Shown here piece by piece: positions 38,078 to 47,556 of a DNA stretch of 64,000 bases (position 1 is its first letter; each line of letters opens with the position of its first letter). A program made the position numbers and the translations under genes. The stretch is from Mycobacterium sp. (GTDB lineage: Bacteria; Actinomycetota; Actinomycetes; Mycobacteriales; Mycobacteriaceae): positions 1-64,000 of the forward strand of contig JAGYKK010000002.1 of the NCBI GenBank assembly GCA_018401645.1. The letters run 5' to 3'. Under the pieces are notes generated by a model. It searched no databases. It was not told where the DNA came from and saw only the letters and a program-made list of their open reading frames with translations.

Positions 38078-39127
38078 GTGAGCAACCGCCGCGCCCTCCC
38101 CGAGGCGCCCTACCTGGCCGCCGCCGCAGGCCGCACTCCGTCGAGGCCTCCGGTCTGGTTCATGCGGCAGGCCGGCCGCTCGCTACCGGAATACCGCGCG
38201 CTGCGTGCCACGAAGACGATGATGGAGGCCTGTTTCGACGCCGAGTTGATCTGTGAGATCACCGTGCAGCCGGTCCGCCGCCACGGCGTCGACGCCGCGA
38301 TTTTGTTTTCCGACATCGTGGTCCCGCTGCGGGGAGCGGGTATTGATCTCGACATCGTCGCCGATGTGGGCCCGGTGATCGCGCAGCCGATCCGGACCGC
38401 CGGCGACGTCGCTGCTATCAAAGCCCTTGATGCGCAGCGGATCAGCGCGGTATCGGATGCCATTCGGTTACTGGTCGCCGAGTTGGGCGAGGTGCCACTT
38501 ATCGGATTCGCCGGCGCACCGTTCACCCTGGCTTCCTATCTGGTGGAGGGCGGTCCGAGCAAGCTGCACGAGCGCACCAAGACGATGATGCTGGCCGAAC
38601 CGTCCACCTGGCATGCGCTGATGACGTCGCTCACCGATCTGACCATCGAATTCCTGAGGGTCCAACTGGACGCCGGGGTGGATGCCATTCAGCTCTTCGA
38701 TTCGTGGGCGGGCACGCTGTCGTTGGCTGAATACCGCAGCCACGTCCTGCCCCACAGCGCGCGCATCTTTGCTGCACTGGCCGGCTACGGCGTGCCGATG
38801 ACGCATTTCGGTGTCGGCACCGCGGAGCTTCTGGGTGCGATGTCGCAGGCGGGCGCGACCGTGGTGGGAGTCGACTGGCGCACCTCGCTGGTTGACGCCG
38901 CCGGTCGCGTCGGCGCCGGAAAAGCGTTGCAGGGAAATCTTGATCCAGTTGTCCTGCTCGCGGGATGGGCGGCCGTCGAGAAGGCCGCGCGGGCGGTGGT
39001 CATCGACGGTCGCAATGCCCTCGACGCCGGCGCGCGCGGGCACATCTTCAACCTCGGCCACGGGGTACTTCCGGCGACCGATCCCGATGTGTTGACCGAT
39101 CTGGTGGCCCTGGTGCATTCGCTGTGA
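38078..39127 (+). CDS. hemE: Uroporphyrinogen decarboxylase HemE
   Basis: Decarboxylates uroporphyrinogen III to coproporphyrinogen III. 349 residues: [20 protein letters not shown] near the start (Arg/Asp active-site residues), [43 protein letters not shown] and [12 protein letters not shown] 38078. Stop overlaps the hemY GTG (GTGA), so hemE-hemY are coupled and hemQ follows. Intact. Confidence 0.96.
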   Translation: MSNRRALPEAPYLAAAAGRTPSRPPVWFMRQAGRSLPEYRALRATKTMMEACFDAELICEITVQPVRRHGVDAAILFSDIVVPLRGAGIDLDIVADVGPVIAQPIRTAGDVAAIKALDAQRISAVSDAIRLLVAELGEVPLIGFAGAPFTLASYLVEGGPSKLHERTKTMMLAEPSTWHALMTSLTDLTIEFLRVQLDAGVDAIQLFDSWAGTLSLAEYRSHVLPHSARIFAALAGYGVPMTHFGVGTAELLGAMSQAGATVVGVDWRTSLVDAAGRVGAGKALQGNLDPVVLLAGWAAVEKAARAVVIDGRNALDAGARGHIFNLGHGVLPATDPDVLTDLVALVHSL

Positions 39128-40506
39128 CGCTCGGTGGCAGGCAGCCGGGCGTTTACCGATCTCTGCGCTATTGCGTTGTTGGCGGCGGGATTTCCGGTCT
39201 TGTCGCCGCCTACCGGATTCGCGCCGCACTCGGTGAGCGCGCCGACATCACCGTGTTCGACCCGGCTGATCGCCTCGGTGGTGTCCTGCGGACCGAGAGA
39301 ATGGGCGGTCAGGCCGTGGACATTGGGGCCGAGGCGTTCATCGCCCGCCGGCCCGAGGTGCCCGCCCTGCTCGCCGAACTTGGTTTGGCGGGACGGCAGA
39401 TCGGCACCACCGGAGTGCGGCCCATGGTCTACAGCCAGGCCCGCCTACACCCGCTTCCCGCCGATACCGTCAGCGGTATCCCGTCCTCAGCGGCCTCGGT
39501 GGCCGGTCTGGTCGACGCGGCCACCTGTGCCAAAATCGCCGCCGAGCCCGACCGCCCACTGCGGTGGCAGTCCGGCTCAGATCCCGCACTCGGCGACGTG
39601 GTGGCCGACCGCTTCGGCGAGCAGGTGGTTACCCGCTCGGTGGATCCGCTGTTGAGCGGGGTCTACGCGGGATCTGCGGTGGGTATCGGCATCCGCTCGG
39701 CGGCTCCCACGGTGGCCGCGGCCCTCGATACGGGTGCGGCCAGTGTCACCGAAGCGGTCCTGCGGGTGCTGCCGGGCGCAGTGGGTGGACCGATGTTCGG
39801 TGCCCTGGAGGGCGGCTATCAGGTGCTGCTCGACGAACTCGTCGCCTGCGCTGCGCCGCGGTGGGTCGCGGCGTCGGTGCGCCGGATCGACGCCCAGGGC
39901 CCGGGCTGGGCCGTGCAGGACGACACCGGTCGTACCTGGCCGGCTGAGGCGGTGGTGCTTGCGGTACCGGCTTCGCAGGCGGCCGTGTTGCTGGAGGTTC
40001 CGGCGCCGCGGTCTGCGGCGTCGGCCGCGCAAATTCCGGTTGCCTCAGCGGCGGTGCTGGCGATGAGGGTGGCGGCGGGAACTCCCTTTCCGCCGCAGTC
40101 CGGGGTGCTGGTGGCGACCGGGGAACATCTGCACGCCAAGGCGATCACCCTCACGACGCGAAAATGGGGCGCCCGCGGCGACACCGAATTACTGCGAATG
40201 TCCTTCGGCCGCTTCGGCGACGACATTGCCCGCAGCGCCGCCGATGACGAATTCCAGACCTGGGCCCGCGACGACCTCGCCACCGTGTTCGGTATCGCCG
40301 TCGACCCGATCGAGGTGGTCCTGCATCGGTGGATCGACGCGCTGCCCCAGTACGTCCCGGGTCACGCCGAGATGTCCGCTCAGATCCGGGCCGGACTGCC
40401 GCCCACCCTGGCGGTCGCGGGTAACTATCTCGACGGCGTCGGGGTCCCGGCCTGCGTCGCCGTCGCGGGCCGGGCCGCCGCCGCGGTGGTGGCCGCGACG
40501 ACGTAG
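39124..40506 (+). CDS. hemY: Coproporphyrinogen III / protoporphyrinogen oxidase HemY (CgoX)
   Basis: FAD-dependent, oxygen-using oxidase. 460 residues with the dinucleotide motif [55 protein letters not shown] and the C-terminal FAD segment [19 protein letters not shown]. In Actinobacteria with HemQ the substrate is coproporphyrinogen III (established pathway), consistent with the hemQ gene next door. GTG 39124 coupled to hemE. A 14-bp repeat begins at its stop. Confidence 0.92.
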   Translation: MTLGGRQPGVYRSLRYCVVGGGISGLVAAYRIRAALGERADITVFDPADRLGGVLRTERMGGQAVDIGAEAFIARRPEVPALLAELGLAGRQIGTTGVRPMVYSQARLHPLPADTVSGIPSSAASVAGLVDAATCAKIAAEPDRPLRWQSGSDPALGDVVADRFGEQVVTRSVDPLLSGVYAGSAVGIGIRSAAPTVAAALDTGAASVTEAVLRVLPGAVGGPMFGALEGGYQVLLDELVACAAPRWVAASVRRIDAQGPGWAVQDDTGRTWPAEAVVLAVPASQAAVLLEVPAPRSAASAAQIPVASAAVLAMRVAAGTPFPPQSGVLVATGEHLHAKAITLTTRKWGARGDTELLRMSFGRFGDDIARSAADDEFQTWARDDLATVFGIAVDPIEVVLHRWIDALPQYVPGHAEMSAQIRAGLPPTLAVAGNYLDGVGVPACVAVAGRAAAAVVAATT

Positions 40507-40541
40507 ACCCTGGCGTCGACCCCGAGGCGTCGACCCCGTGG
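40501..40541. repeat. 14-bp tandem repeat starting at the hemY stop
   Basis: Units ACGTAGACCCTGG (one base short), CGTCGACCCCGAGG and CGTCGACCCCGTGG at 40501, 40514 and 40528. The first contains the hemY TAG stop (40504-40506). Confidence 0.75.
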
Positions 40542-40554
40542 CACCATGGTTGCC

Positions 40555-41259
40555 ATGGCGAAACTGGATTACAACGCGCTCAACGCCACCATCCGCTACG
40601 TGATGTTCTCGGCATTTTCGGTGCAACCCGGGGTGCTGGGCTACGACACGGAGTCCCGGGCGGCGGTGATCGACGAGACCGCCGCCTTTCTCAAGCAGCA
40701 GGAGGACGCCGGGGTCGTGGTCCGGGGCCTCTACGACGTTGCAGGCCTGCGGGCCGACGCCGAATTCATGATGTGGACCCATGCCGAACACCTCGAGTCA
40801 CTGCAACGCACCTACAGCGACTTCCGTCGGAGCACCGCTCTGGGCCGCGCGGTCACACCGGTGTGGAGCAGTGTTGCACTGCATCGCCCCGCGGAGTTCA
40901 ACAAGAGTCACGTGCCGGCTTTCCTGGCGGGTGAGGAACCGGGCAATTACGTCTGCGTGTATCCGTTCGTGCGCTCACTGGAGTGGTATCTGCTGCCGGA
41001 CGCCGATCGCCGCAAGATGCTCGCCGATCACGGCCTCGCGGCCCGCAGCTACAAAGACGTCCGGGCCAACACCGTGCCCGCGTTCGCCCTCGGTGACTAC
41101 GAGTGGATTCTCGCCTTCGAGGCCGAGGAGTTACACCGCATCGTGGACCTCATGCGCGACCTGCGGGCCACCGAGGCCCGACTCCACGTACGCGAGGAGA
41201 TCCCGTTCTTCACTGGCCCGCGGGTCGGTGTGGAGGAACTGATCACCAGGCTGCCCTGA
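40555..41259 (+). CDS. hemQ: Coproheme decarboxylase HemQ (ChdC), chlorite-dismutase family
   Basis: Decarboxylates coproheme to heme b with peroxide. 234 residues: [54 protein letters not shown], the conserved [36 protein letters not shown] with the likely proximal His, and [20 protein letters not shown] 40555, the second of two close in-frame ATGs. Completes the coproporphyrin-dependent route with hemE-hemY. Intact. Confidence 0.94.
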   Translation: MAKLDYNALNATIRYVMFSAFSVQPGVLGYDTESRAAVIDETAAFLKQQEDAGVVVRGLYDVAGLRADAEFMMWTHAEHLESLQRTYSDFRRSTALGRAVTPVWSSVALHRPAEFNKSHVPAFLAGEEPGNYVCVYPFVRSLEWYLLPDADRRKMLADHGLAARSYKDVRANTVPAFALGDYEWILAFEAEELHRIVDLMRDLRATEARLHVREEIPFFTGPRVGVEELITRLP

Positions 41260-41260
41260 A

Positions 41261-41299
41261 GCCGTTACTCGGCGCCATTACCCCGCGCCGCTACTCGGC
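41261..41299. repeat. 13-bp tandem repeat, three units, carrying the msrB stop codon
   Basis: GCCGTTACTCGGC, GCCATTACCCCGC and GCCGCTACTCGGC at 41261, 41274 and 41287. On the minus strand the third unit holds the msrB TAG (41291-41293), and the other two carry TAA at the same place. Confidence 0.8.
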
Positions 41300-41686
41300 G
41301 GGGATGAGCCTCAGCGAGATCGAGTTGATGCAGTAGCGCTGATCCGTCGGCGTGGGGTACCCCTCGCCGTCGAAGACATGCCCGAGGTGGCTGTGGCAGT
41401 TCGCACACAGCACCTCCACGCGGCGCATGCCCATGGTGTCGTCGGAGCGAAGGATCACCGCATCGGAGTTCGCCGGGTCGAAGAACGACGGCCAACCGCA
41501 GTGCGATTCGAATTTCTCAGTGCTGCGGAACAGTTCCGTCCCGCACCCGCGGCACTGGTACACGCCCTCGGTTTTGGTGTCGGTGTACTCGCCCCTGAAG
41601 GCAGGCTCGGTGCCGGCCCTGCGCAACACCCGGTATTCCTCGGCGTTGAGTCGTGTGCGCCATTCGTCATCGGACAGTTCGAGCAT
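41291..41686 (-). CDS. msrB: Peptide-methionine (R)-S-oxide reductase MsrB
   Basis: Repairs methionine-R-sulfoxide. 131 residues: LELSDDEWRTRLNAEEYRVL, zinc ligands in YQCRGCGTELF and VEVLCANCHSHLGHVF, FESHCGWPSFFDP, and the catalytic cysteine in RYCINSISLRLIP. ATG 41686. Downstream of aftC on the same strand, and convergent with hemQ. Intact. Confidence 0.95.
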   Translation of the reverse strand: MLELSDDEWRTRLNAEEYRVLRRAGTEPAFRGEYTDTKTEGVYQCRGCGTELFRSTEKFESHCGWPSFFDPANSDAVILRSDDTMGMRRVEVLCANCHSHLGHVFDGEGYPTPTDQRYCINSISLRLIPAE

Positions 41687-41738
41687 GCGCGTTACGGTAC
41701 CGCGCGCGTTTCGTCCGCGCCGCAGTCGTGGCCGAACG

Positions 41739-43076
41739 TCACGACGGCGTCACGCCCGGTGCGGGGGTGCGCGCGGTAGGGCTCGCGGTGGGGCGCGCGG
41801 TGGGGCCTCGTGTCGGTGCCATCCACTCCGGGTCGATCCCGTCGTCGAGGCGACCATCCTGTTTGGCGTCGAGGTAGCGGAAGTACAGCACGCAGAACAC
41901 CACGACGAGCATCAACGACCAGCCGTAGGTGATCTTCATGTACTCCAGAAAGCGGCCCGTCGTCGGTAGGCGCCACATCAGCCAGCGGTCCAGGGTCAGG
42001 AAGCCGTAGGCCGCCAGCCATGCCGGCCAGTTGCGCAACACTGAATTCTTGAGCACCACCGTCATCAGGAACGGGAACAGCATCATCGAGTAGTAGCCCT
42101 GCGCCAATGAGAGGACCAGCCACGATGAAATCAGCAGCACCCCCGATGAGGTCAGCATCCAGAACAACGGATCGCGGGTGCGGTAGTAGCGGTTGAGCAG
42201 CCACAGGCCTGGCGCCGCCAGGACGATGAAGCCCACTCGCAGGGCGATGATGAGCCACATCGGCAATCCGTAGTACACGCCGTTGCCCAGGATCGAGGAG
42301 TTGAAGTAGTCGCGAGTGGACAGGATGTAGGGCACTGTCCGGTGGATGAAGTTGCCCCGGTCGACCACCAACGGCCAGGCGATCGCGTTGAATGCGACCG
42401 GCACCGCGATCGCCGCGACGAGTGTGCGCCACTGCCGGTTCAGCAGTGGCAGTAGGAGCAGCACCGCAAGCACCGGTTTGACGACCAGGGAGAGCCCGAT
42501 TGCGATGCCGGCCAACCATTGGCGGTTCACCCGACCATCCAGCGCCCAACGTAGGAATAGCACCTCGGCCAGCAGGATGCATCCGTTGATGTTGGTGAAG
42601 ACCAGCGTGTTGGTCACTGATTCCGTGACGAAGATCGCTGCCAGCAGTGCCGGTAACGCCACTGAGGTCAGCGGGAACTTGAACAGTCGGACCAGCAGAC
42701 AGGCCGCGACGATGATGGCTACCGTGTTGAGAAGGATGAACCAGTTGCGGGCGGCGAAGATGCTGTCGAAATATCCGAACGGCGCCATCAGCAGGGTGCC
42801 ACCCGGCGGGTAGAGATAGTGCGGATCGACGTGGTCGAACGCCGCCGTGTACACCGGTTCGCTGGCCCGAAAGTGACGCAGTGCCCAGTAGACCGGCGCC
42901 CAGTCATCGGTGATGTAGCCGTTGGACGTCAGCACCCAGCTGCGGTGGATGATCGACATGATCGCGATCGGCCAGAGTGCGGTGCGCACGACCGCTGCGG
43001 TGCTCGGCGGGCCGGTACGGGGACCGAACGCGGTCTGCACAAGCGAAGCAACCCGGGCCACGTCCGCACCGTACAC
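41739..43076 (-). CDS. aftC: Alpha-(1->3)-arabinofuranosyltransferase AftC (GT87)
   Basis: Membrane GT-C enzyme that adds alpha-1,3 arabinose branches to arabinogalactan and lipoarabinomannan using decaprenyl-phosphoarabinose. 445 residues, about ten helices. The catalytic Asp pair lies in the first loop (NGYITDDWAPVYWALR), with DPHYLYPPGGTLLMAPFGYF after it. The C-terminal tail has PTARPTASPTART repeats. Start codon 43076 is inferred. Last but one of a ribD-peptidase-aftC-msrB run. Intact, though its upstream neighbours are badly frameshifted. Confidence 0.92.
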   Translation of the reverse strand: MYGADVARVASLVQTAFGPRTGPPSTAAVVRTALWPIAIMSIIHRSWVLTSNGYITDDWAPVYWALRHFRASEPVYTAAFDHVDPHYLYPPGGTLLMAPFGYFDSIFAARNWFILLNTVAIIVAACLLVRLFKFPLTSVALPALLAAIFVTESVTNTLVFTNINGCILLAEVLFLRWALDGRVNRQWLAGIAIGLSLVVKPVLAVLLLLPLLNRQWRTLVAAIAVPVAFNAIAWPLVVDRGNFIHRTVPYILSTRDYFNSSILGNGVYYGLPMWLIIALRVGFIVLAAPGLWLLNRYYRTRDPLFWMLTSSGVLLISSWLVLSLAQGYYSMMLFPFLMTVVLKNSVLRNWPAWLAAYGFLTLDRWLMWRLPTTGRFLEYMKITYGWSLMLVVVFCVLYFRYLDAKQDGRLDDGIDPEWMAPTRGPTARPTASPTARTPAPGVTPS

Positions 43077-43096
43077 CGGTGCGGATCGTCGGCGAC

Positions 43097-44620
43097 TTAG
43101 GCGGGGCAGAAGGTGTCGGTGTCCGGTAGCTCACCGGTCTCGAGGTAGCCCAGCACCGGCGGCAGCGAGCAGGCCGAGTAAATGCTGGCGCCGTGGCCGA
43201 CGCCCTGCCACATCCCCGCCTGCTGGTCGCGCCCCGGCGCTGATCACGGTGGCCGCCGTCGCCGGTACACCTTGCCCACCCACGATCAGGTCGTTTCTCG
43301 AGGACGCAACACGTCGACCTTGAGGTTCCGCGGGTCCGGGGGGCGGAGCCGCTGGGCCAGTTGAGGCACTTCACCATGTTCAGCGCGGCGACGGTGCCGA
43401 ACTGAGGGTAGAGCTTGCCCCAGGCGACGACCAGTTCCCGCACCCGGTCCGGGGTCGGGCGGTTCAACGCGTCGCTGCAGGAGTTGACGAATTGTCCGTC
43501 GGTGCCGCGCAGGGCGTCGGTTTCGATGATCAGGTTGTTGAGAGCCGGATGTCGCCGCCGCGAGCGGCGGCCGGGTGTCGGCCAACTTCACCGTGCTGGC
43601 GATTCGGTCGCCACTGGGATAGCCCAGTGCGGTGATGATGGCGTTGGCCACGACCGACACCGGAAGGCCGCCCGGGCCCTGTCCGGCGCGGGCGGAACCG
43701 AGGAGCGCATCGACGGCGCCCAATGGATCGGGGCCGAGCGCGCATTTGACCGCAACGCACTGGGTGGCGAAGGCCGCCAGGGCCCCCTGCTGGGCCTTGG
43801 CCTGCTCCTCGGCGGCGGCTTCGGCGCCCGCCGCCGGGATGGGGGAGTCCAGGACCAGCCGGGCGACCTTCCCGGGGTGAACCGGCGGCCAGCGCAACCT
43901 GCGCTTGGATGCCCAACGTTGCCATCGCGGACGTCCCAGGTGCTGCGCAGTCGCTCCAGATCCTCCGGCCGCGCCGGGCGTTGTCGTAGGCGGAGTCGCC
44001 GGGGCGATCACATCGGTGCATCCGGTGGTCGTCGTGATCGCCTGGGCTGGCCACCGGATTGTCGCCGGCGGTGAACTGCATCTATAGCTCGCGCATCTGT
44101 AGCCGGTCGAATTCATCGCAGTCGATAGGGACTCAACAGACCCATCCACGCCGGTCCACCGCGACGATCGGTCGCGCCCTGAGCACGTCGGAACCCGATC
44201 GCGCCAGCCAGACCCGGCAGCTGCAGCGACGAGGGCAGGTCGGTGCCGGTGGTGAACACCAGTGGGCCGGCGTCCGGAGGTGCTCCCCACCGACCTGGCC
44301 CACCACACCGATGAATTCCGTCTGACCAGGTCAAAGGTCGGCGTCGTAGTCGGCGCATTCCATGACCACTCCGGGGATCGCCGGGATTCCGGCGTCCCCG
44401 ATCTTGGCGGTGCAGTCCCGCCACGCCAGATCGTTGCGAGGGGCCAGATCTCTTGTGGACCCCCGGCCGCGGCGCTGGTGGTCGGGCCGTCGTCGGGATT
44501 CCGGGCCGAATCGGTGGCGAATTGGGGATTAGCTGCCAACCAGGGCGCGCATCCGGCAAGCAGTCCGGAGACGACGGTGGCGACGACGACCGCGCCCGTG
44601 ATCCGACCGTGCCGACGCAT
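43097..44620 (-). CDS. Exported alpha/beta-hydrolase lipoprotein (Rv2672-type peptidase), many frameshifts
   Basis: Starts MRRHGRITGAVVVATVV with lipobox LLAGC. The rest is spread over all three frames: GGDAGIP-like and DLPSSLQLPGLA pieces, QMQFTAGDNPVASPGDHDD, ARLVLDSPIPAAGAEAAAEE, AFATQCVAVKCALGPDPLGA, VSVVANAIITALGYPSGDRI, ALNRPTPDRVRELVVAWGKL and the ending LPDTDTFCPA before TAA at 43097-43099. Restored length ~508 residues, near the M. tuberculosis protein (TAP-like C-terminal domain). At least six indels. Placed 20 bp upstream of aftC. Whether this is decay or sequencing error cannot be told from this gene alone. Confidence 0.72.
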
Positions 44621-44651
44621 GGGCACCACAGTAGCGACCCGGCGATATCGC

Positions 44652-45411
44652 TCAGTGGGCGCGGATGTAGCGCGTGTACAGATAACCATCGGCGTCGCTG
44701 ATGACGTGGGCGCGGCGCATCCGGGTCAGCGCGTCGGCGGCCCCGGCGGTAATCCGCACCGCGCGACCGCCGACGAGCACCGGAGTCGTCAGGGCACATC
44801 TCGTCGAGCAGGTCCATTTCGACGAAGGCGCAGCAGGGCCGCCCTCGATGCACCGGCAGGCCCCTTTGCTCGGCTGCAGGGCCAGGGCAACGGCAAGGTC
44901 CACCCGGGAGCGCTCGGCCTGGAGCAGTCGATGACCTCGGCGACCGATCCCAGCTGCGCGCGGGCGGCGTGGACGCTGTCCGCGCAGGTGAGTACCAGCG
45001 GCGGCACCTCAGTGTGGGTCAGCACCGACAGGTCGTGTTCGAGGACACCGGAGCGGGTCACCAGCGCAATGGGCGGCACCTCGGGTTGGCCACGGTGGTG
45101 CCGGCGCTGACGTTGACCGGCCGTCATCCGTGCGCCCCGGTAGTTCTCCTCCCGTGCAGTGCCGGCTCCGACAACAATCACATCGGCCATTTCGCGCTGC
45201 ACGGCGAACAGTCGCCGGTCACCGGATCCGCCGAGTCCGCCCGAGGTTCCGCCGATGGTCGCACCACCGTCGAGGCTCATGATCGCGTTGCCGCGGACCA
45301 CCGGTCGGTCCGATTCCGGGTAGGCGTACAGCGTGTAAAGCCGTTCGTCGTCTACCGGCGCGCCATCATCGAGCAGCGCAAGCGTGGCTCGTCGGCCGCG
45401 GCGTCGCCCAT
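44652..45411 (-). CDS. ribD: RibD C-terminal-domain reductase (Rv2671-type), several frameshifts
   Basis: Dihydrofolate-reductase-like RibD_C fold; the M. tuberculosis protein can reduce folate or riboflavin intermediates. Main frame: ALLDDGAPVDDERLYTLYAY, NAIMSLDGGATIGGTSGG, EMADVIVVGAGTAREENYRG, PPIALVTRSGVLEHDLSVL. Then DLAVALALQPSKGACRCIEGG, AFVEMDLLDEMC and LTTPVLVGGRAVRITAGAAD through YLYTRYIRAH lie in other frames. About four or five indels (near 45386, 44905, 44845, 44790). ATG 45411 needs one missing base in the CC near 45386; a longer start would run through the upstream repeat array and is rejected. Confidence 0.75.
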
Positions 45412-45426
45412 GCGGTGATTGCACCA

Positions 45427-45543
45427 CGTCGCGTCGATCCACGTCGCGTCGATCCCCATCCACGTCGCGTCGATCCTCCATCCCCGTCGCGTCGATCCCC
45501 GTCGCGTCGATCCCCGTCGCGTCGATCCCCGTCGCGTCGATAC
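45427..45543. repeat. 15-bp tandem repeat array between ribD and zapE
   Basis: Seven copies of CGTCGCGTCGATCC start at 45427, 45442, 45463, 45485, 45500, 45515 and 45530. The last four are in strict 15-bp period and nearly identical; the first three are interrupted. It fills most of the divergent ribD/zapE intergenic region. Not a CRISPR: units abut with 1-8 bp between them. Confidence 0.92.
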
Positions 45544-45568
45544 AGTCGCCCCTAGACCGGTCCATCTG

Positions 45569-46573
45569 GTGGACCGCTATCCCTATCGGTGTCCCCGAGC
45601 GGTTTTGATCGCCCAATATTGCCGCCGCCGACGTTCGCCGACGTAGCTTCCAGAGCTACCGGCCAGGATCTGGGCGAAGACCCAGTCCGCGGCGCTGGTG
45701 TCGTGTCAGAGTTTCTGCGCGGAGGCGACGCGTCGACGGTCCGGCCGCAAGAAGTTGTTCGGCGGCCGCGAACCGCTGCCCGGGGTGGGGATCTACCTCG
45801 ACGGTGGGTTCGGCGTCGGGAAGACCCACCTGTTGGCCTCCATCTACCGTGAGTTGCCCGAATCGGCCCCCAAAGCGTTCGCGGCATTCGGCGAACTGAC
45901 CCAACTGGCCGGAGTCTTCGGGTTCGTCGAGTGCATCGAGTTACTGGCCGGGTACACGGTGGTGTGCATCGACGAATTCGAACTCGACGACCCGGGCAAC
46001 ACCACGTTGATCTCGCGGCTGCTCTCGCAATTGGTGCAGCGTGGAGTCTCGGTGGCTGCGACGTCGAATACGCTGCCCGAGCAACTTGGCGAGGGCCGGT
46101 TCGCCGCGCAGGACTTCCTTCGTGAAATCAACACGCTGGCCGGTATTTTCACCACGGTTCGGATCGAAGGTGCGGACTACCGGCATCGAGGACTGCCGCC
46201 CGCTCCCGCGCCGGTCACCGATGCTGAAGTTACGGCACGGGCCGCGCGCCTGCCGGGTGCGACGATCGATGATTTCGATGCACTATGTGCGCATCTGGCC
46301 ACCATGCATCCCTCGCGGTATCTGGCCCTGATCGAGGGCGTCTCGGCGGTGCACATCACCGGTGTCAGGGAAATCACCGACCAGAGTGTCGCGCTGCGCC
46401 TCGTCGCGCTGTCCGATCGGCTTTACGACGCCGGTATTCCGGTGGTGTCCTCCGGGGCGAAACTGGACACGATCTTTTCGGCGGAGATGCTGGCGGGCGG
46501 ATATCGCAAGAAATATCTTCGCGCCACCTCGCGACTGCTGGCGCTGACGCACGCCGGGCCCAGGCCGATTTAG
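45569..46573 (+). CDS. zapE: AFG1/ZapE-family ATPase, N terminus frameshifted
   Basis: Cell-division-associated P-loop ATPase. Main frame from ~45690: SCQSFCAEATRRRSGRKKLF, Walker A GGFGVGKTHLLASIYREL, Walker B CIDEFELDDPGNTTL, ISRLLSQLVQRGVSVAATSN, LPEQLGEGRFAAQDFLREI, ending LRATSRLLAL. Upstream, ILPPPTFAD (45610-45640) and SYRPG lie in other frames, so two or more indels fall between 45595 and 45690. GTG 45569 is the likely start. Rv2670c position. Overlaps the convergent GNAT gene by 4 bp. Confidence 0.85.
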
Positions 46574-47127
46574 GCCGGCGACGCGGGGAGTCGGGGGCGA
46601 ACCATCACGAAGTCGTCCTCCAGGTTCGCGCCCAACCGGAATGTGCGCGCGCCGACGGTGCCGAAACCATGCTTGCGGTAAAACCGTTGTGCACGTTGGT
46701 TTTCCTGGTTGACCCCCAGCCACACCGCGCTGGCGCCACCGGCCTCGGCCCAGGTGATCCCGGCCCGCATCAGCAACCCCGCCGCACCACTGCCGTGCCA
46801 GTTGGGCAGCACATACATCTTGGACAGTTCCACCGCAGGCCGGGGTGTGACCGATGGCGGGACGTCGGCGTCGACGCCCGAGATGTCGGCGCGGCGGACC
46901 AGCATGGTGTATCCGATGACCCTGTCGGCGTCGGTCGCGGTGAGGACGACCCGACCCGGGTCGGCGAGGTACTGCCCGAACCTGCTCGCTGACAGCGTGG
47001 CGACGATGAAGGCGTTGATGTCCTCGGCCGCCGCGGAGGGTGGACAGGCCAGTGGGAAGGTCGCGGCAGCGACGTCGGCCAACTCGACGAGGTCGGCGGC
47101 CGTCGCGGGGTCGACCCGCACCTGCAT
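46570..47127 (-). CDS. GNAT-family N-acetyltransferase
   Basis: 185 residues. The acetyl-CoA site is seen in SKMYVLPNWHGSGAAGLLMR (motif A; WHGSGAAG in place of the Q/RxxGxG/A loop) with LGVNQENQRAQRFYRKHGF as motif B. Likely protein or small-molecule acetylation; substrate unknown. Rv2669 position. ATG 47127. Intact. Last gene of the first conserved synteny block. Confidence 0.85.
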   Translation of the reverse strand: MQVRVDPATAADLVELADVAAATFPLACPPSAAAEDINAFIVATLSASRFGQYLADPGRVVLTATDADRVIGYTMLVRRADISGVDADVPPSVTPRPAVELSKMYVLPNWHGSGAAGLLMRAGITWAEAGGASAVWLGVNQENQRAQRFYRKHGFGTVGARTFRLGANLEDDFVMVRPRLPASPA

Positions 47128-47245
47128 TTGGGCTCCAATCTGGAATCACCGGGTCAAGACTTGCCATCGTGGCCTCGGCGCGGCAACCGCATCGCGGTGC
47201 GACGCGACGTTACGCTGCATGTCAAAGGGCACATCGGCGGGAGGA

Positions 47246-47494
47246 ATGATGGTGACGAGTCGCGGCAGAGTGTGGTGGGTGATGAGCGCCGCCGTTCTTG
47301 GCGTCGGTGCCATTATCGTAGGCGGGCCCGCGCAACCGGCGGGTGCCGACCAGACCTGTGCTTTCGGCCAGTTCGAGGACGCGACGACGCCGGGCTTTCA
47401 GTGCGTCTCGGTGTGCCCCCCTGGGACGTTGACCGATGGGGTGACCCGCACCTGTGTCGCGGCGCCGGGTCTGCCGCCGCCCGCGCTTCCCTGA
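47246..47494 (+). CDS. Small exported cysteine-containing protein
   Basis: 82 residues. A signal peptide (MMVTSRGRVWWVMSAAVLGV, cleavage near PAGA-DQ) precedes a mature part of ~45 residues with four cysteines (TCAFGQFEDATTPGFQCVSV, then CPPGTLTDGVTRTCV), probably two disulfides. Two ATGs at 47246 and 47249 follow a GGGAGG site. I do not recognise the family; several mycobacterial exported proteins share the look. Function unknown. Confidence 0.72.
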   Translation: MMVTSRGRVWWVMSAAVLGVGAIIVGGPAQPAGADQTCAFGQFEDATTPGFQCVSVCPPGTLTDGVTRTCVAAPGLPPPALP

Positions 47495-47556
47495 GGCCAA
47501 CGCCTCTTTGGCGGTCTTCCGTGCCGTCCGGTCGCGCGTTTCCTAGACTCCCAATC

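Noticed and set aside
43200..44600. Several plus-strand ORFs over the peptidase gene
   Set aside because: The signal peptide, lipobox and hydrolase segments are all on the minus strand; the plus-strand frames show no family signature.
45427..45543. CRISPR-like array
   Set aside because: Units are 15 bp and abut with almost no spacer; there are no unique spacers of uniform length and no cas genes in the window.
45412..45616. N-terminal extension of the ribD protein through the repeat array (repeated IDATG residues)
   Set aside because: The conserved domain starts at about 45380 and ATG 45411 fits orthologue length; the open frame through the array is a consequence of its 15-bp period.
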